DNA of 64,000 nt from assembly GCA_023100825.1 (NCBI GenBank), contig CP095846.1, positions 2,418,001 through 2,482,000 on the forward strand. Direction: 5' to 3'. A program made the translations under genes and the position numbers. This DNA comes from Nocardioidaceae bacterium SCSIO 66511. Lineage in GTDB: Bacteria > Actinomycetota > Actinomycetes > Propionibacteriales > Nocardioidaceae. The notes beneath the pieces were generated by a model. That model saw only the letters and a program-made list of their open reading frames with translations, did not search any database and was not told where the DNA came from. This document shows positions 54,912 to 63,082 of the stretch, piece by piece. Numbering within the stretch: the first letter of the stretch is position 1; each line of letters begins with the position of its first letter.

Positions 54912-54924
54912 AAACTGTTAGTTT
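54912..54924. promoter_or_regulatory. Small palindrome before the DyP-encapsulin genes
   Basis: AAACTGTTAGTTT has 5-base arms with a 3-base centre, in the 37-base gap before the DyP start. It may be an operator or part of a promoter; the evidence is weak. Confidence 0.3.
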
Positions 54925-54932
54925 TGGCAGGG

Positions 54933-55952
54933 ATGGCTCAATCACAAGACGTTCTGGTGCCCTTCCCGAAGGCAGCGATCTTCCTCGTCGTCACGGTGCG
55001 ACCCGGTGCGGAAGCTGCTGTCGGCGAGGTGCTCGCCGACGTCGCAGATCTGAAGCGGGCCGTCGGTTTCCGGTCGCCGGAGGGCCAGTTGAGCTGCGTC
55101 GTCGGCATCGGCTCGCAGCTGTGGGACCGCCTCTTTGCGGCCGTCCCCAAACCCGCTGGTCTCCATCCGTTCCGAGAGCTGGTCGGCGACAAGCACACGG
55201 CGGTGAGTACTCCGGGCGACCTGCTCTTTCACATCCGAGCCCAGCGCGCCGACCTGTGCTTCGAGCTCGCGCGGCTGCTGATGGGGCGGCTCAACGGCAT
55301 GGTCGACGTCGCAGACGAGGTGCATGGGTTCAGGTACTTCGACGTACGCGATCTGATGGGCTTCGTCGACGGCACCGAGAACCCCGAGGGACAGGACGCC
55401 GCCGACGCAGTGTGGATCGGCGCCGAGGACGCCGCCCACGCGGGCGGCAGCTACGTGATCGTGCAGAAGTACCTGCACGACCTCGACACCTGGGAGGCGA
55501 TCTCGACCGAGGAGCAGGAGCGGGTGATCGGTCGTACGAAGCTCAGTGACATCGAGCTCGACGACGACGCGAAGCCGACCAACTCCCACGTAGCGCTCAA
55601 CACGATCACCGACGACGACGGCAACGATCTCGACATCATGCGCGAGAACATGCCGTTCGGCTCGGTCGGCGCCGCCGAGTTCGGCACGTACTTCATCGGG
55701 TACTCGTCGACGCCCGACGTGACGGAGCAGATGCTGGAGAACATGTTCCTCGGCGACCCGCCCGGCAACTACGACCGGATCCTCGACTTCTCGACGGCGG
55801 TCACCGGCACCCTGTTCTTCGTACCCACCGCAGACTTCCTCGCGGAGCAGCAGGTGAGCTCCGTCGAGGAGCCCTCCACCACCATCCCCGACGAGCCGCC
55901 GTCCGATGGCTCGTTGGCAATCGGAAGCTTGAAAAGGAGTGAGGATTCGTGA
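54933..55952 (+). CDS. DyP-type heme peroxidase, encapsulin cargo
   Basis: A 339-residue dye-decolorising peroxidase. GFVDGTENP holds the catalytic Asp (D146), SHVALN the proximal heme ligand H219, and DIMRENMPFG the distal Arg. The C-terminal 35 residues form a flexible Pro/Ser/Thr linker ending in DGSLAIGSLKRSEDS, which matches the known encapsulin-targeting peptide. It oxidises bulky substrates with peroxide. The ATG at 54933 is preferred to an in-frame TTG. The stop overlaps the encapsulin GTG by four bases, ensuring coupled synthesis. Confidence 0.95.
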   Translation: MAQSQDVLVPFPKAAIFLVVTVRPGAEAAVGEVLADVADLKRAVGFRSPEGQLSCVVGIGSQLWDRLFAAVPKPAGLHPFRELVGDKHTAVSTPGDLLFHIRAQRADLCFELARLLMGRLNGMVDVADEVHGFRYFDVRDLMGFVDGTENPEGQDAADAVWIGAEDAAHAGGSYVIVQKYLHDLDTWEAISTEEQERVIGRTKLSDIELDDDAKPTNSHVALNTITDDDGNDLDIMRENMPFGSVGAAEFGTYFIGYSSTPDVTEQMLENMFLGDPPGNYDRILDFSTAVTGTLFFVPTADFLAEQQVSSVEEPSTTIPDEPPSDGSLAIGSLKRSEDS

Positions 55953-56749
55953 ACAACCTCCACCGGGAACTCGCGCCGATCTCCGACGCCGCCTGGAGCG
56001 AGATCGAGGACGAAGCGCGACGTACGTTCGAGCGCTGGATCGCCGGACGCCGCGTCGTCGACGTCTTGGGACCAGAGGGCACCGAGCTGTCCGCGGTCGG
56101 CACCGGTCATCTGCGTACGCTCGACGCGCCCGCCGAGGGCGTGACCGCGCGGCAGCGCGAGGCGCAGCTGGTGATCGAGCTGAAGGCGCCGTTCTCCGTG
56201 ACGCGCGAAGCGATCGACGACGTCGAACGCGGGTCTCGCGACTCGGACTGGCAGCCGGTCAAGGACGCCGTCAAGCAGATCGCGCTGGCCGAGGACGGCG
56301 TCATCTTCCACGGCTCCGCGCCCGCAGGCATCGGCGGCATCGCGCCCGGGAGCTCGAACGCCCCGGTCCCCTTGCCGTCTGACGTACGCGAGCTGCCCGA
56401 CACGATCGCCCAGGCCGTGACCGAGCTTCGACTCGCCGGCGTCGGCGGTCCGTACAGCCTCCTGCTGTCGGCCGAGCGTTACACCGACGTCTCGGAGACC
56501 ACCGACCACGGATTCCCGGTTCGAGAGCACATCGCCCGGCTGATCGACGGCGAGATCATCTGGGCCCCGGCTTTGGAGGGCGCACTGCTGTTGTCGACCC
56601 GCGGCGGCGACTTCGCGCTGCACCTGGGGCAGGATCTCTCGATCGGCTACAGCTCACACGACGACGAGCAGGTCCGGCTGTATCACCAGGAGACGCTGAC
56701 GTTCTTCGCGCTCACCGACGAGGCGAGCGTCGCGCTCCCGGAGAAGTGA
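55949..56749 (+). CDS. Encapsulin nanocompartment shell protein (family 1)
   Basis: A 266-residue HK97-fold shell protein (linocin/CFP29 type). NNLHRELAPISDAAWSEIE, ARRTFERWIAGRRVVDV, PFSVTREAIDDVERG, LLLSAERYTDVSETTDHGFP and GEIIWAPALEGALLLSTRGG are family blocks. Family 1 shells are usually about 24 nm T=1 cages that take up DyP peroxidases through the C-terminal peptide seen on the upstream gene. Translation is coupled (GTGA). Its last 38 bases overlap the convergent selB gene. Confidence 0.96.
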   Translation: MNNLHRELAPISDAAWSEIEDEARRTFERWIAGRRVVDVLGPEGTELSAVGTGHLRTLDAPAEGVTARQREAQLVIELKAPFSVTREAIDDVERGSRDSDWQPVKDAVKQIALAEDGVIFHGSAPAGIGGIAPGSSNAPVPLPSDVRELPDTIAQAVTELRLAGVGGPYSLLLSAERYTDVSETTDHGFPVREHIARLIDGEIIWAPALEGALLLSTRGGDFALHLGQDLSIGYSSHDDEQVRLYHQETLTFFALTDEASVALPEK

Positions 56750-58535
56750 CCTCCCGGTGACCGGCGTCTATTCGCCGGGTCCACCCACGACTGTCGAGAT
56801 GTTCGAGTAGCGGGACGGCGACTCGACGGGTGGTGTCCAGAGCCTGGCGCGCGGCGCTGGTGGTGAACGGTTGCGCCAACGCCGACAGCTCGCGCATCGC
56901 AAGGGCGGGAGCGGACGGCAACAGCACGACGTCCTCGCGGAGTCGGAGCAGGCGCCCGGCACGTTCGGCCGCGGCAAGTTCTCGTACGCCGAGCGAGAGC
57001 GCGGCGAGGTCACCCGCCTCGGGTGCCCGGAACGGCGACTCTCCCAGCCGGCGCTCGAGTTCAGTCACGGAGGCTTCGATGGGCCCCAGATCGTCGCTGC
57101 CGGGCAGGCGTACGTATCCGCGCCGCTGCTCGAGACCGGCATCGGTCACGAGCTGCTCAACTAGTCGTTCGTCCGGCAGCGAGAGCACGTCGCGCACCGC
57201 ACCCTGCGACAACCCGGCGGTCAGCGGGTCGCCGGCGTACAGGTCCTCGAGCGACGCGCGAAGCCGCCGCTGCCAGGACCCGTATGTCTCGACGTCGACC
57301 CACCAGCCCCCGACGGCGCGCACGCCATCGGGAACGGACTCGCCGTCCGAGACGATTCCGAGCAACCGCAGTCGCTGTTCACTGACCGCTCCGTGCCGAG
57401 CGATCTCGGTCGCGATGTCTCCGGTGGCGTCGATACCGGCGAGCGTATGCGCCCGCCTGTTTCCGTCGCCGCGTCTGCGCAGCGCGGGCGGATCGGCGTC
57501 GAGGATCTGTACGCCGGCCAGCACTCTGCGACCGCCCGGATCCCGCAGCACCAGGCGATCGCCCACGACCAGTGGAAGCGACCGCGTGAGCCCGAGTCGA
57601 GCGTGATCATCATCGAACGGCCGCACGCGCACGGGTACCGTCAGAGTGCCGACATGAGCGGTGAGCTGCGCGGGCACTTCGCCCAGTACGCGCCCCGAAG
57701 CCCGGCGTACGTCGAGCGAACGAGTTGTCGGCCAGCGGTCGATCGAGACCAGCACGTCACCGCGGTGGACGTCGCCGATGCCGACACCGCGGAGATTGAC
57801 CGCGACCCGGCTGACCGGACCGACGGTCGAAAGCGGCGATCCGCCGCTCTGTAACCCGCGTACCGTGACCCGGCGACGGCGACCGTCACCGATGAGCTCC
57901 AACTCGTCGTCGGCCGAGATCGCGCCGGCGCCAAGAGTGCCGGTCACGACGGTTCCGGCGCCGGCGATCGTGAACGCGCGGTCGATCCACAGCCGTACGC
58001 GATCCGCTGCCGCGGGCGCCGGGACATTGCCGAGTACGTCGTCGAGCACGTTGCGCAGCCGGTTGATCCCGGTGCCGTCGACCGCGGAGACCTCGACTGC
58101 GGGCGCGTCCCGTAGCCCGGTGTTCGCCAACTCATCGCGTACCTGCGCGAGGACGTCGCGGGTGGGATCCTGCGCGCGATCGATGCGGCTGAGCACGATC
58201 AAGCCGTGGTCGATCCCGAGCGCCTCGATCGCGTCCCGATGGTCACTCGACTGCTGCTGCCAGCCTTCGTCCGCGGCGACGACGAAGCAGACCACCGGTG
58301 CGGGGCCGATCCCCGCGAGCATGTTGCCGATGAACCGTTCATGCCCGGGTACGTCGACAAACGCCACCGTGCGCCCCGACGCAAGCGTCGTCCACGCGAA
58401 GCCGAGGTCGATCGTCAGGCCCCTGCGCCGCTCCTCGTCCCAACGGTCGGGTTCCATTCCGGTGAGGGCGCGAACCAGCGTGCTCTTGCCGTGGTCGACA
58501 TGGCCCGCCGTCGCCACGACGTGGGCGTCAGCCAT
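56712..58535 (-). CDS. selB: Selenocysteine-specific elongation factor SelB
   Basis: A 607-residue translational GTPase that brings Sec-tRNA to UGA codons marked by a SECIS hairpin. GHVDHGKST (11-19) is the G1 loop, DVPGHERF (61-68) the G3 loop, and RIDRAQD replaces the usual NKxD-type G4. Domains II-III follow, and the C-terminal third contains winged-helix domains that bind SECIS. The ATG overlaps the selA stop by eight bases (ATGGCTGA). It is the last gene of the fdh-sel unit, and its tail overlaps encapsulin. Confidence 0.95.
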   Translation of the reverse strand: MADAHVVATAGHVDHGKSTLVRALTGMEPDRWDEERRRGLTIDLGFAWTTLASGRTVAFVDVPGHERFIGNMLAGIGPAPVVCFVVAADEGWQQQSSDHRDAIEALGIDHGLIVLSRIDRAQDPTRDVLAQVRDELANTGLRDAPAVEVSAVDGTGINRLRNVLDDVLGNVPAPAAADRVRLWIDRAFTIAGAGTVVTGTLGAGAISADDELELIGDGRRRRVTVRGLQSGGSPLSTVGPVSRVAVNLRGVGIGDVHRGDVLVSIDRWPTTRSLDVRRASGRVLGEVPAQLTAHVGTLTVPVRVRPFDDDHARLGLTRSLPLVVGDRLVLRDPGGRRVLAGVQILDADPPALRRRGDGNRRAHTLAGIDATGDIATEIARHGAVSEQRLRLLGIVSDGESVPDGVRAVGGWWVDVETYGSWQRRLRASLEDLYAGDPLTAGLSQGAVRDVLSLPDERLVEQLVTDAGLEQRRGYVRLPGSDDLGPIEASVTELERRLGESPFRAPEAGDLAALSLGVRELAAAERAGRLLRLREDVVLLPSAPALAMRELSALAQPFTTSAARQALDTTRRVAVPLLEHLDSRGWTRRIDAGHREVTSPGARRSPRR

Positions 58536-59847
58536 CCGTGCCGCCGAGGCCGGCCAGTGCCGCGCGTACGGCCTCGAGCAGCCGCTCGTCATCGTCGGGC
58601 GGAACACAACGGAGGTCCACCAGGCACTCGCCGTCGTGCGTCCGCGCGAGCACGGCCGGGTCGCCGAGGCGCAATGCGGCCGCCGCGGCTTCGGGTAGCC
58701 GGACCGCCCACCCCGGGAGAGGTACGCCCGGCGCTCCCCCGCCTCCGACGCGACCGTCATGCGGGGTCACGGGCATCCCGACTGCATCCGCGAGCCTCTC
58801 CGCACGGTGTCGCAATACCCCGGCATCCGCGTGGATCGCCGCGACGACCGGTGCGATCGGCCCGGCGACCGTGGCCTCAACCGCCGCAAGCGCGAGCTTG
58901 TCGGCGCGTACCGCTCGGGCCAATGGATGCACGGCCAGAGTGCCGATCGTCTGGGCCGTGCCGAGCAGCAGGCCCGCCTGCGGACCGCCGAGAAGCTTGT
59001 CACCGCTCGCGGTCACGACATCGGCTCCGTCGGCGAGTGTCGTGGTGGCATCGGGTTCATCGTCGAGCAGCGGGTCGGGGCTCAACAGGCCACTGCCCAG
59101 GTCCGCAACCAGCGGTACGCGGTGCTCAGCGGCGAGACCGGCCAGCTCCGCGACGGACACCGCGGAGGTGAATCCGTCTACCCGGAAGTTGCTGGGATGC
59201 ACCTTGAGGATGCACCCGGTGTCGGGGCCGAGCGCATCGGCGTAGTCGCGAAGATGCGTGCGGTTCGTCGTACCGACCTCACGAAGCCGTGCGCCGGTCG
59301 ACGCGATCAGATCGGGCAGTCGGAATCCCGCGCCGATCTCGATGAGCTCGCCGCGGCTGACGACGATCTCGCGTCCGGCGGCGAGCGCCGTGGTTGCGAG
59401 TACGAGGGCCGCCGCCCCGTTGTTGACCACCAAGGCGTCCTCGGCCACCGGGCAGGCGGCGAGCAACGCCGCGCGGGCGGCTTCGCCTCGGCGGGAGCGC
59501 ACGCCGGTGGCGAGGTCCAGCTCGACGTCGACATAACCCGCCGCGGCGACGAGCGCCTCGACCGCGGCCTCCGACAACGGGGCTCGTCCGAGGTTGGTGT
59601 GCACGACGATTCCCGTTGCGTTGAGGACCGGTCGAAGGGACGTCGTCCGGCGTGCGGACAAGGCTGCCAGCAGCTCAGTACGTACGTCCGCAGGATCGAT
59701 TTCCCCTTGCCGGGCGCGGTTCTGAGCCACGCGTACCGCTGCGCGTACGACGTGCTCCCCCAACCGGGTACGCGCGGCGCTCACCTCGGCGAGTGCGAGG
59801 AGATCGTCGGTGCGCGGGATCCGCCGCCGCGGATCGGTCTCTGCCAT
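58528..59847 (-). CDS. selA: L-seryl-tRNA(Sec) selenium transferase SelA
   Basis: A 439-residue PLP enzyme converting Ser-tRNA(Sec) to Sec-tRNA(Sec) with selenophosphate. LNATGIVVHTNLGRAPLSE is the SelA signature, and K284 in ASGDKLLGGPQ is the PLP lysine. The N-terminal domain binds tRNA-Sec. The AGGAG before ATG 59847 decides the start. It lies 29 bases downstream of the tRNA-Sec gene and overlaps selB. Confidence 0.96.
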   Translation of the reverse strand: MAETDPRRRIPRTDDLLALAEVSAARTRLGEHVVRAAVRVAQNRARQGEIDPADVRTELLAALSARRTTSLRPVLNATGIVVHTNLGRAPLSEAAVEALVAAAGYVDVELDLATGVRSRRGEAARAALLAACPVAEDALVVNNGAAALVLATTALAAGREIVVSRGELIEIGAGFRLPDLIASTGARLREVGTTNRTHLRDYADALGPDTGCILKVHPSNFRVDGFTSAVSVAELAGLAAEHRVPLVADLGSGLLSPDPLLDDEPDATTTLADGADVVTASGDKLLGGPQAGLLLGTAQTIGTLAVHPLARAVRADKLALAAVEATVAGPIAPVVAAIHADAGVLRHRAERLADAVGMPVTPHDGRVGGGGAPGVPLPGWAVRLPEAAAAALRLGDPAVLARTHDGECLVDLRCVPPDDDERLLEAVRAALAGLGGTDG

Positions 59848-59876
59848 GCTCGCTCCTCGCAGCCCACGCTTCACGG

Positions 59877-59972
59877 TGGCGGAGGCGGACGGGAATCGAA
59901 CCCGCCAGGCCGAGCTACTCGACCTCACCGGCTTTGAAGGCCGGGGGGACCACCAGGAACCCAGACGCCTCC
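59877..59972 (-). tRNA. selC: tRNA-Sec (anticodon UCA)
   Basis: On the minus strand the 96-base gene starts GGAGGCG and ends CGCCTCC-G-CCA, with the 3' CCA encoded. The anticodon arm CCGGCCTTCAAAGCCGG carries TCA, which reads UGA. A long variable arm (GAGGTCGAG, loop, CTCGGCCT) and a T arm GCGGGTTCGATTCCCGT complete the tRNA-Sec architecture. It lies between selD and selA in the same direction with no separate terminator, so it is probably processed from the operon transcript. Confidence 0.96.
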
Positions 59973-59995
59973 CTGTGCCCCAACCTAACCAGGTC

Positions 59996-60982
59996 TCAGC
60001 GAATCTCGATGCCGGGCGTGCCCACAGTGTGTCCGATCACGGGATGGCCGGGCAGCTCGCCGACGACCAGCAAACCGCCGGAGGTCTGCGCATCCGCGAG
60101 CAGCAGCAGGTCGTCCTCTCCGGTCGATGCCGAGGTACGCAGGTGCGGGCGAACCCAGTCGAGGTTGCGCCGAGTGCCGCCGGAGACGAAGCCGTCGCGC
60201 AATGCGTCGTCGGCACCGTCGACCGTCGGCACTGCCGCACGGTCGATGACGGCGCCGATGCCGGATGCCCGGCAGAGCTTGTGCAGGTGCCCGAGCAGTC
60301 CGAATCCGGTGACATCGGTCGCCGCCCGGATGCCCGCTCCGACCGCCGCCTCTGCTGCCTCGCGGTTGAGGCGGGTCATCGTCTCGACCGCCGCGGCGAA
60401 CACCTCACCCGTCTGCTTGTGCCGGTTGTTCAGGAGGCCGACGCCGATCGGCTTGGTGAGGGTGAGCGGCAGTCCCACCTCGGCTTGGTCGTTGCGCAGC
60501 AGCCGATCCGGCTCGACGACGCCGGTGACCGCCATCCCGTACTTGGGCTCCGGATCGTCGACGGAATGCCCGCCGATCACCGGACAGTCGACCTGCGAAG
60601 CGACTGCGAGGCCGCCGCGCAGCACCTCGGTCATCAGCTCCATCGGGAGTACGTCGCGCGGCCACCCGACCAAATTGATCGCGACGATCGGGCGGCCGCC
60701 CATCGCGTACACATCGGACAGTGCGTTGGCGGCTGCGATGCGACCCCAGTCGTACGGGTCGTCGACGACAGGCGTGAAGAAGTCGGCCGTCGACAGCACC
60801 GCAACCTCGTCGCTCAGGCGCACCGCGGCCGCGTCGTCACCGTCGTCGAGCCCGACGATCACGTCACCAGCGGACTGTCCGCGCAGACCGCTGACCGCGT
60901 CCTCCAGCTCACCCGGCGGAATCTTGCAGGCGCATCCGCCGCCATGCGCATAACCGGTCAGCCGTACGCCCTCGACACCCAC
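59996..60982 (-). CDS. selD: Selenophosphate synthase SelD
   Basis: A 328-residue enzyme making selenophosphate from selenide and ATP. GGGCACKIPP contains C17 and K20 at the classical positions; C17 is cysteine, not selenocysteine. TADFFTPVVDDPYDWGRIAA, TKPIGVGLLNNRHK and ATDVTGFGLLGHL are ATP-binding blocks. The GTG start has no ribosome site; a GCCGAG/CTCGGC hairpin sits just ahead (60986-61001). It is 28 bases after nrfD and followed by tRNA-Sec, linking fdh and sel genes. Confidence 0.95.
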   Translation of the reverse strand: MGVEGVRLTGYAHGGGCACKIPPGELEDAVSGLRGQSAGDVIVGLDDGDDAAAVRLSDEVAVLSTADFFTPVVDDPYDWGRIAAANALSDVYAMGGRPIVAINLVGWPRDVLPMELMTEVLRGGLAVASQVDCPVIGGHSVDDPEPKYGMAVTGVVEPDRLLRNDQAEVGLPLTLTKPIGVGLLNNRHKQTGEVFAAAVETMTRLNREAAEAAVGAGIRAATDVTGFGLLGHLHKLCRASGIGAVIDRAAVPTVDGADDALRDGFVSGGTRRNLDWVRPHLRTSASTGEDDLLLLADAQTSGGLLVVGELPGHPVIGHTVGTPGIEIR

Positions 60983-61010
60983 GATGCCGAGCGTACTCGG
61001 CGCAGTGCGC

Positions 61011-62102
61011 TCAGGTCACGGTCGTGATCGAGTCCTCGGTCGTACCCTCTGCGCGGCGCGCCTCTAGGCGCCGCTTCTGCGGGTCGATCGTGTATCGCGG
61101 GTGTTTGGCCGACTCGATCCCGGCCTCGAACACCCCGAACCGGGTCAGTGCAGACGCCGTCAAGAGCGCGGCACCGGAGAGCGCCGCAACCCCGCGGTTG
61201 CGCCCGGCGACAAGGGTGCCGAGGCCGCCGGCCACTGCGAGCGCCTCGCTCAGACGCAACCACCGCCCTGCTTTGCCTTCGTGCAGCGGAACAGCGACAA
61301 CTGGGTCCATCCGCTCCTCCATGACCCGCATCGCGGCGATATCGCCGACCACGCCGAGCACAGCCATCGTCCGTGCCGGTCCGGTTTCGTCGACCGGCGT
61401 GGTGATCATGGCGAGGCCGGCCGAGGCCAATCCCGCCGAGCTCACGAACACGAACGGGAGCTCCTCGCGAGCGGCGTTCCACGTGGGCGTCGCGGTATCG
61501 GTGAGCAGCACTGCCGTGTACGCCGCCAGCGGCGGGCCGAATGCACCGGCACCGATACCGGCGACGCCCTCCAGTCCGCGCAGCAACGTGCGTAGCGGCC
61601 CGAGCGGGAGTCGCTCCCCCAGCAGTCGATCGACCTCGGCCGCGGCGGCGACTCCCGCACCGGCGCCGAAGGCACTGAGGATCCACGTACCGACGCTCAT
61701 CGGCGAGGTGAGCTTGACGGTTCGCATCATGTTGAGGAACCGCTCCGGCCTGCCGAGGTCGGCTACCAGCGCACCGCCGCTCAAGCCCGTCGCCACCAGT
61801 GCCGCGATGCGCGCGTTGCGGCGGAGCTTCTTGCGTCCGGTCAGCTGAGCACCGGCGGCGAGGACACCGGACCCGCCGGCAACACCGCCCAGAAACAGGT
61901 ACGCCGCGATCTCGTGCCCCCACGGCGCCGGCTTGACCACCGGCCGGTCGTAGTACGACGTGAACTCCGGCTCCGGCACCATCGGCATCTCACGCGAGCC
62001 GTCACCTCCCCCGCGTGGGCCCCCGCGCCGTCGACGGCGCCTGCCACCACGCCGCCGATTGGGCTCGGGCGGTCGAAGGCTGTCGTACTCGGACGTACTC
62101 AC
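61011..62102 (-). CDS. NrfD/PsrC-like membrane subunit of formate dehydrogenase
   Basis: A 363-residue membrane protein of the NrfD family that should pass electrons from the iron-sulfur subunit to quinone. About eight to nine helices include AAYLFLGGVAGGSGVLAAGA and VTELTSPMSVGTW-like (KLTSPMSVGTWILSAFGAGA). An unusually arginine-rich cytoplasmic head ([18 protein letters not shown], residues 17-35) precedes them. The GTG overlaps the fdhB stop by four bases. It takes the place of the cytochrome b subunit of FdnGHI-type enzymes. Confidence 0.9.
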   Translation of the reverse strand: MSTSEYDSLRPPEPNRRRGGRRRRRRGGPRGGGDGSREMPMVPEPEFTSYYDRPVVKPAPWGHEIAAYLFLGGVAGGSGVLAAGAQLTGRKKLRRNARIAALVATGLSGGALVADLGRPERFLNMMRTVKLTSPMSVGTWILSAFGAGAGVAAAAEVDRLLGERLPLGPLRTLLRGLEGVAGIGAGAFGPPLAAYTAVLLTDTATPTWNAAREELPFVFVSSAGLASAGLAMITTPVDETGPARTMAVLGVVGDIAAMRVMEERMDPVVAVPLHEGKAGRWLRLSEALAVAGGLGTLVAGRNRGVAALSGAALLTASALTRFGVFEAGIESAKHPRYTIDPQKRRLEARRAEGTTEDSITTVT

Positions 62103-63082
62103 GGCCGCCTCCGCAGGAACGCGATTGCGGACGCAGCGAGCATCCCGGCCGCGGCCATACCTGCCCGCTTGAACATCTGCGGAAGATCGGCGGTCGGCAC
62201 ACGGGGGTCGGGCGGCAGCCCGTACACCTCGGGCTCGTCGAGCAACAGGAAGATCGAACCGGTGCCGCCGACGCCGTCGTTGTCGTTCGCACCGTAGAGC
62301 CGCGCCTCGGTCAGGCCGTCCTCGTGCAGCTTCGCGACCCGGTCGCGGGCCTTGTGAACCATCTCGTCGCGGTCGCCGAACTTGATCGAGGTGGTCGGGC
62401 AGGTCTGTGCGCACGCGGGAGTCTGGTCGTCGAGCAACCGGTCGTAGCAGAGGGTGCACTTCTGGGCGACGCCGACATTCGGTACGTCGGACTGCGCGCC
62501 GCGTTCGGTCTTCGGCTCTGCAGTGCCGTCGGTACGACGCTCGATCACGCCGAACGGACAGGCCGCGACGCAGTACCCGCATCCGTTACACACATCGGGC
62601 TGTACGACCACGGTGCCGAACTCGGTCCGAAACAGCGCACCCGTCGGACACACATCGAGGCAGCCCGCGTGAGTGCAGTGCTTGCACACATCCGACGACA
62701 TCAGCCAGCGGAACTCCGCGGTGTCCGGAGGCGTGGTGTCGGCTGCGGCAACCGGCTGCTCCTCGGGCGGACCGACCGTCGGCATCCCGAGATCGACCAG
62801 CGCCTGACCCGACGCGCGCGCCTGCTCGATCCGCTCCTGCCCCTGCTCGACGAACGCCACGTGACGCCACGTGCTCGCACCGAGCGAGCCTGTGTTGTCG
62901 TACGAAGAGCCGAGCAGCTCCAGGTCGCCGTCGCGCGGGACGTGGTTCCACTCCTTGCACGCCACCTCGCATGCCTTGCACCCGATGCAGATCGAGGTGT
63001 CGGTGAAGAAGCCCTTGCGCGGCTTGACATCCGCCCATCGCGCATCGGCGGCCGGGTCGGTCGGTCCGGCGAGCTGTCCCAT
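62099..63082 (-). CDS. fdhB: Formate dehydrogenase iron-sulfur subunit
   Basis: A 327-residue ferredoxin-like protein with four cysteine clusters: CIGCKACEVAC (C32, C35, C38, C42), CKHCTHAGCLDVCP, CNGCGYCVAACPFG and CTLCYDRLLDDQTPACAQTC, giving four [4Fe-4S] centres as in FdnH. A C-terminal helix (GMAAAGMLAASAIAFLRRRP) anchors it to the membrane. It carries electrons from FdhA to the NrfD subunit. ATG overlaps the fdhA stop by one base. Confidence 0.95.
   Translation of the reverse strand: MGQLAGPTDPAADARWADVKPRKGFFTDTSICIGCKACEVACKEWNHVPRDGDLELLGSSYDNTGSLGASTWRHVAFVEQGQERIEQARASGQALVDLGMPTVGPPEEQPVAAADTTPPDTAEFRWLMSSDVCKHCTHAGCLDVCPTGALFRTEFGTVVVQPDVCNGCGYCVAACPFGVIERRTDGTAEPKTERGAQSDVPNVGVAQKCTLCYDRLLDDQTPACAQTCPTTSIKFGDRDEMVHKARDRVAKLHEDGLTEARLYGANDNDGVGGTGSIFLLLDEPEVYGLPPDPRVPTADLPQMFKRAGMAAAGMLAASAIAFLRRRP

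Noticed and set aside
60920-60950. Possible selenocysteine in SelD itself
   Set aside because: The active-site codon reads TGC (Cys17), not TGA, and the frame is uninterrupted.
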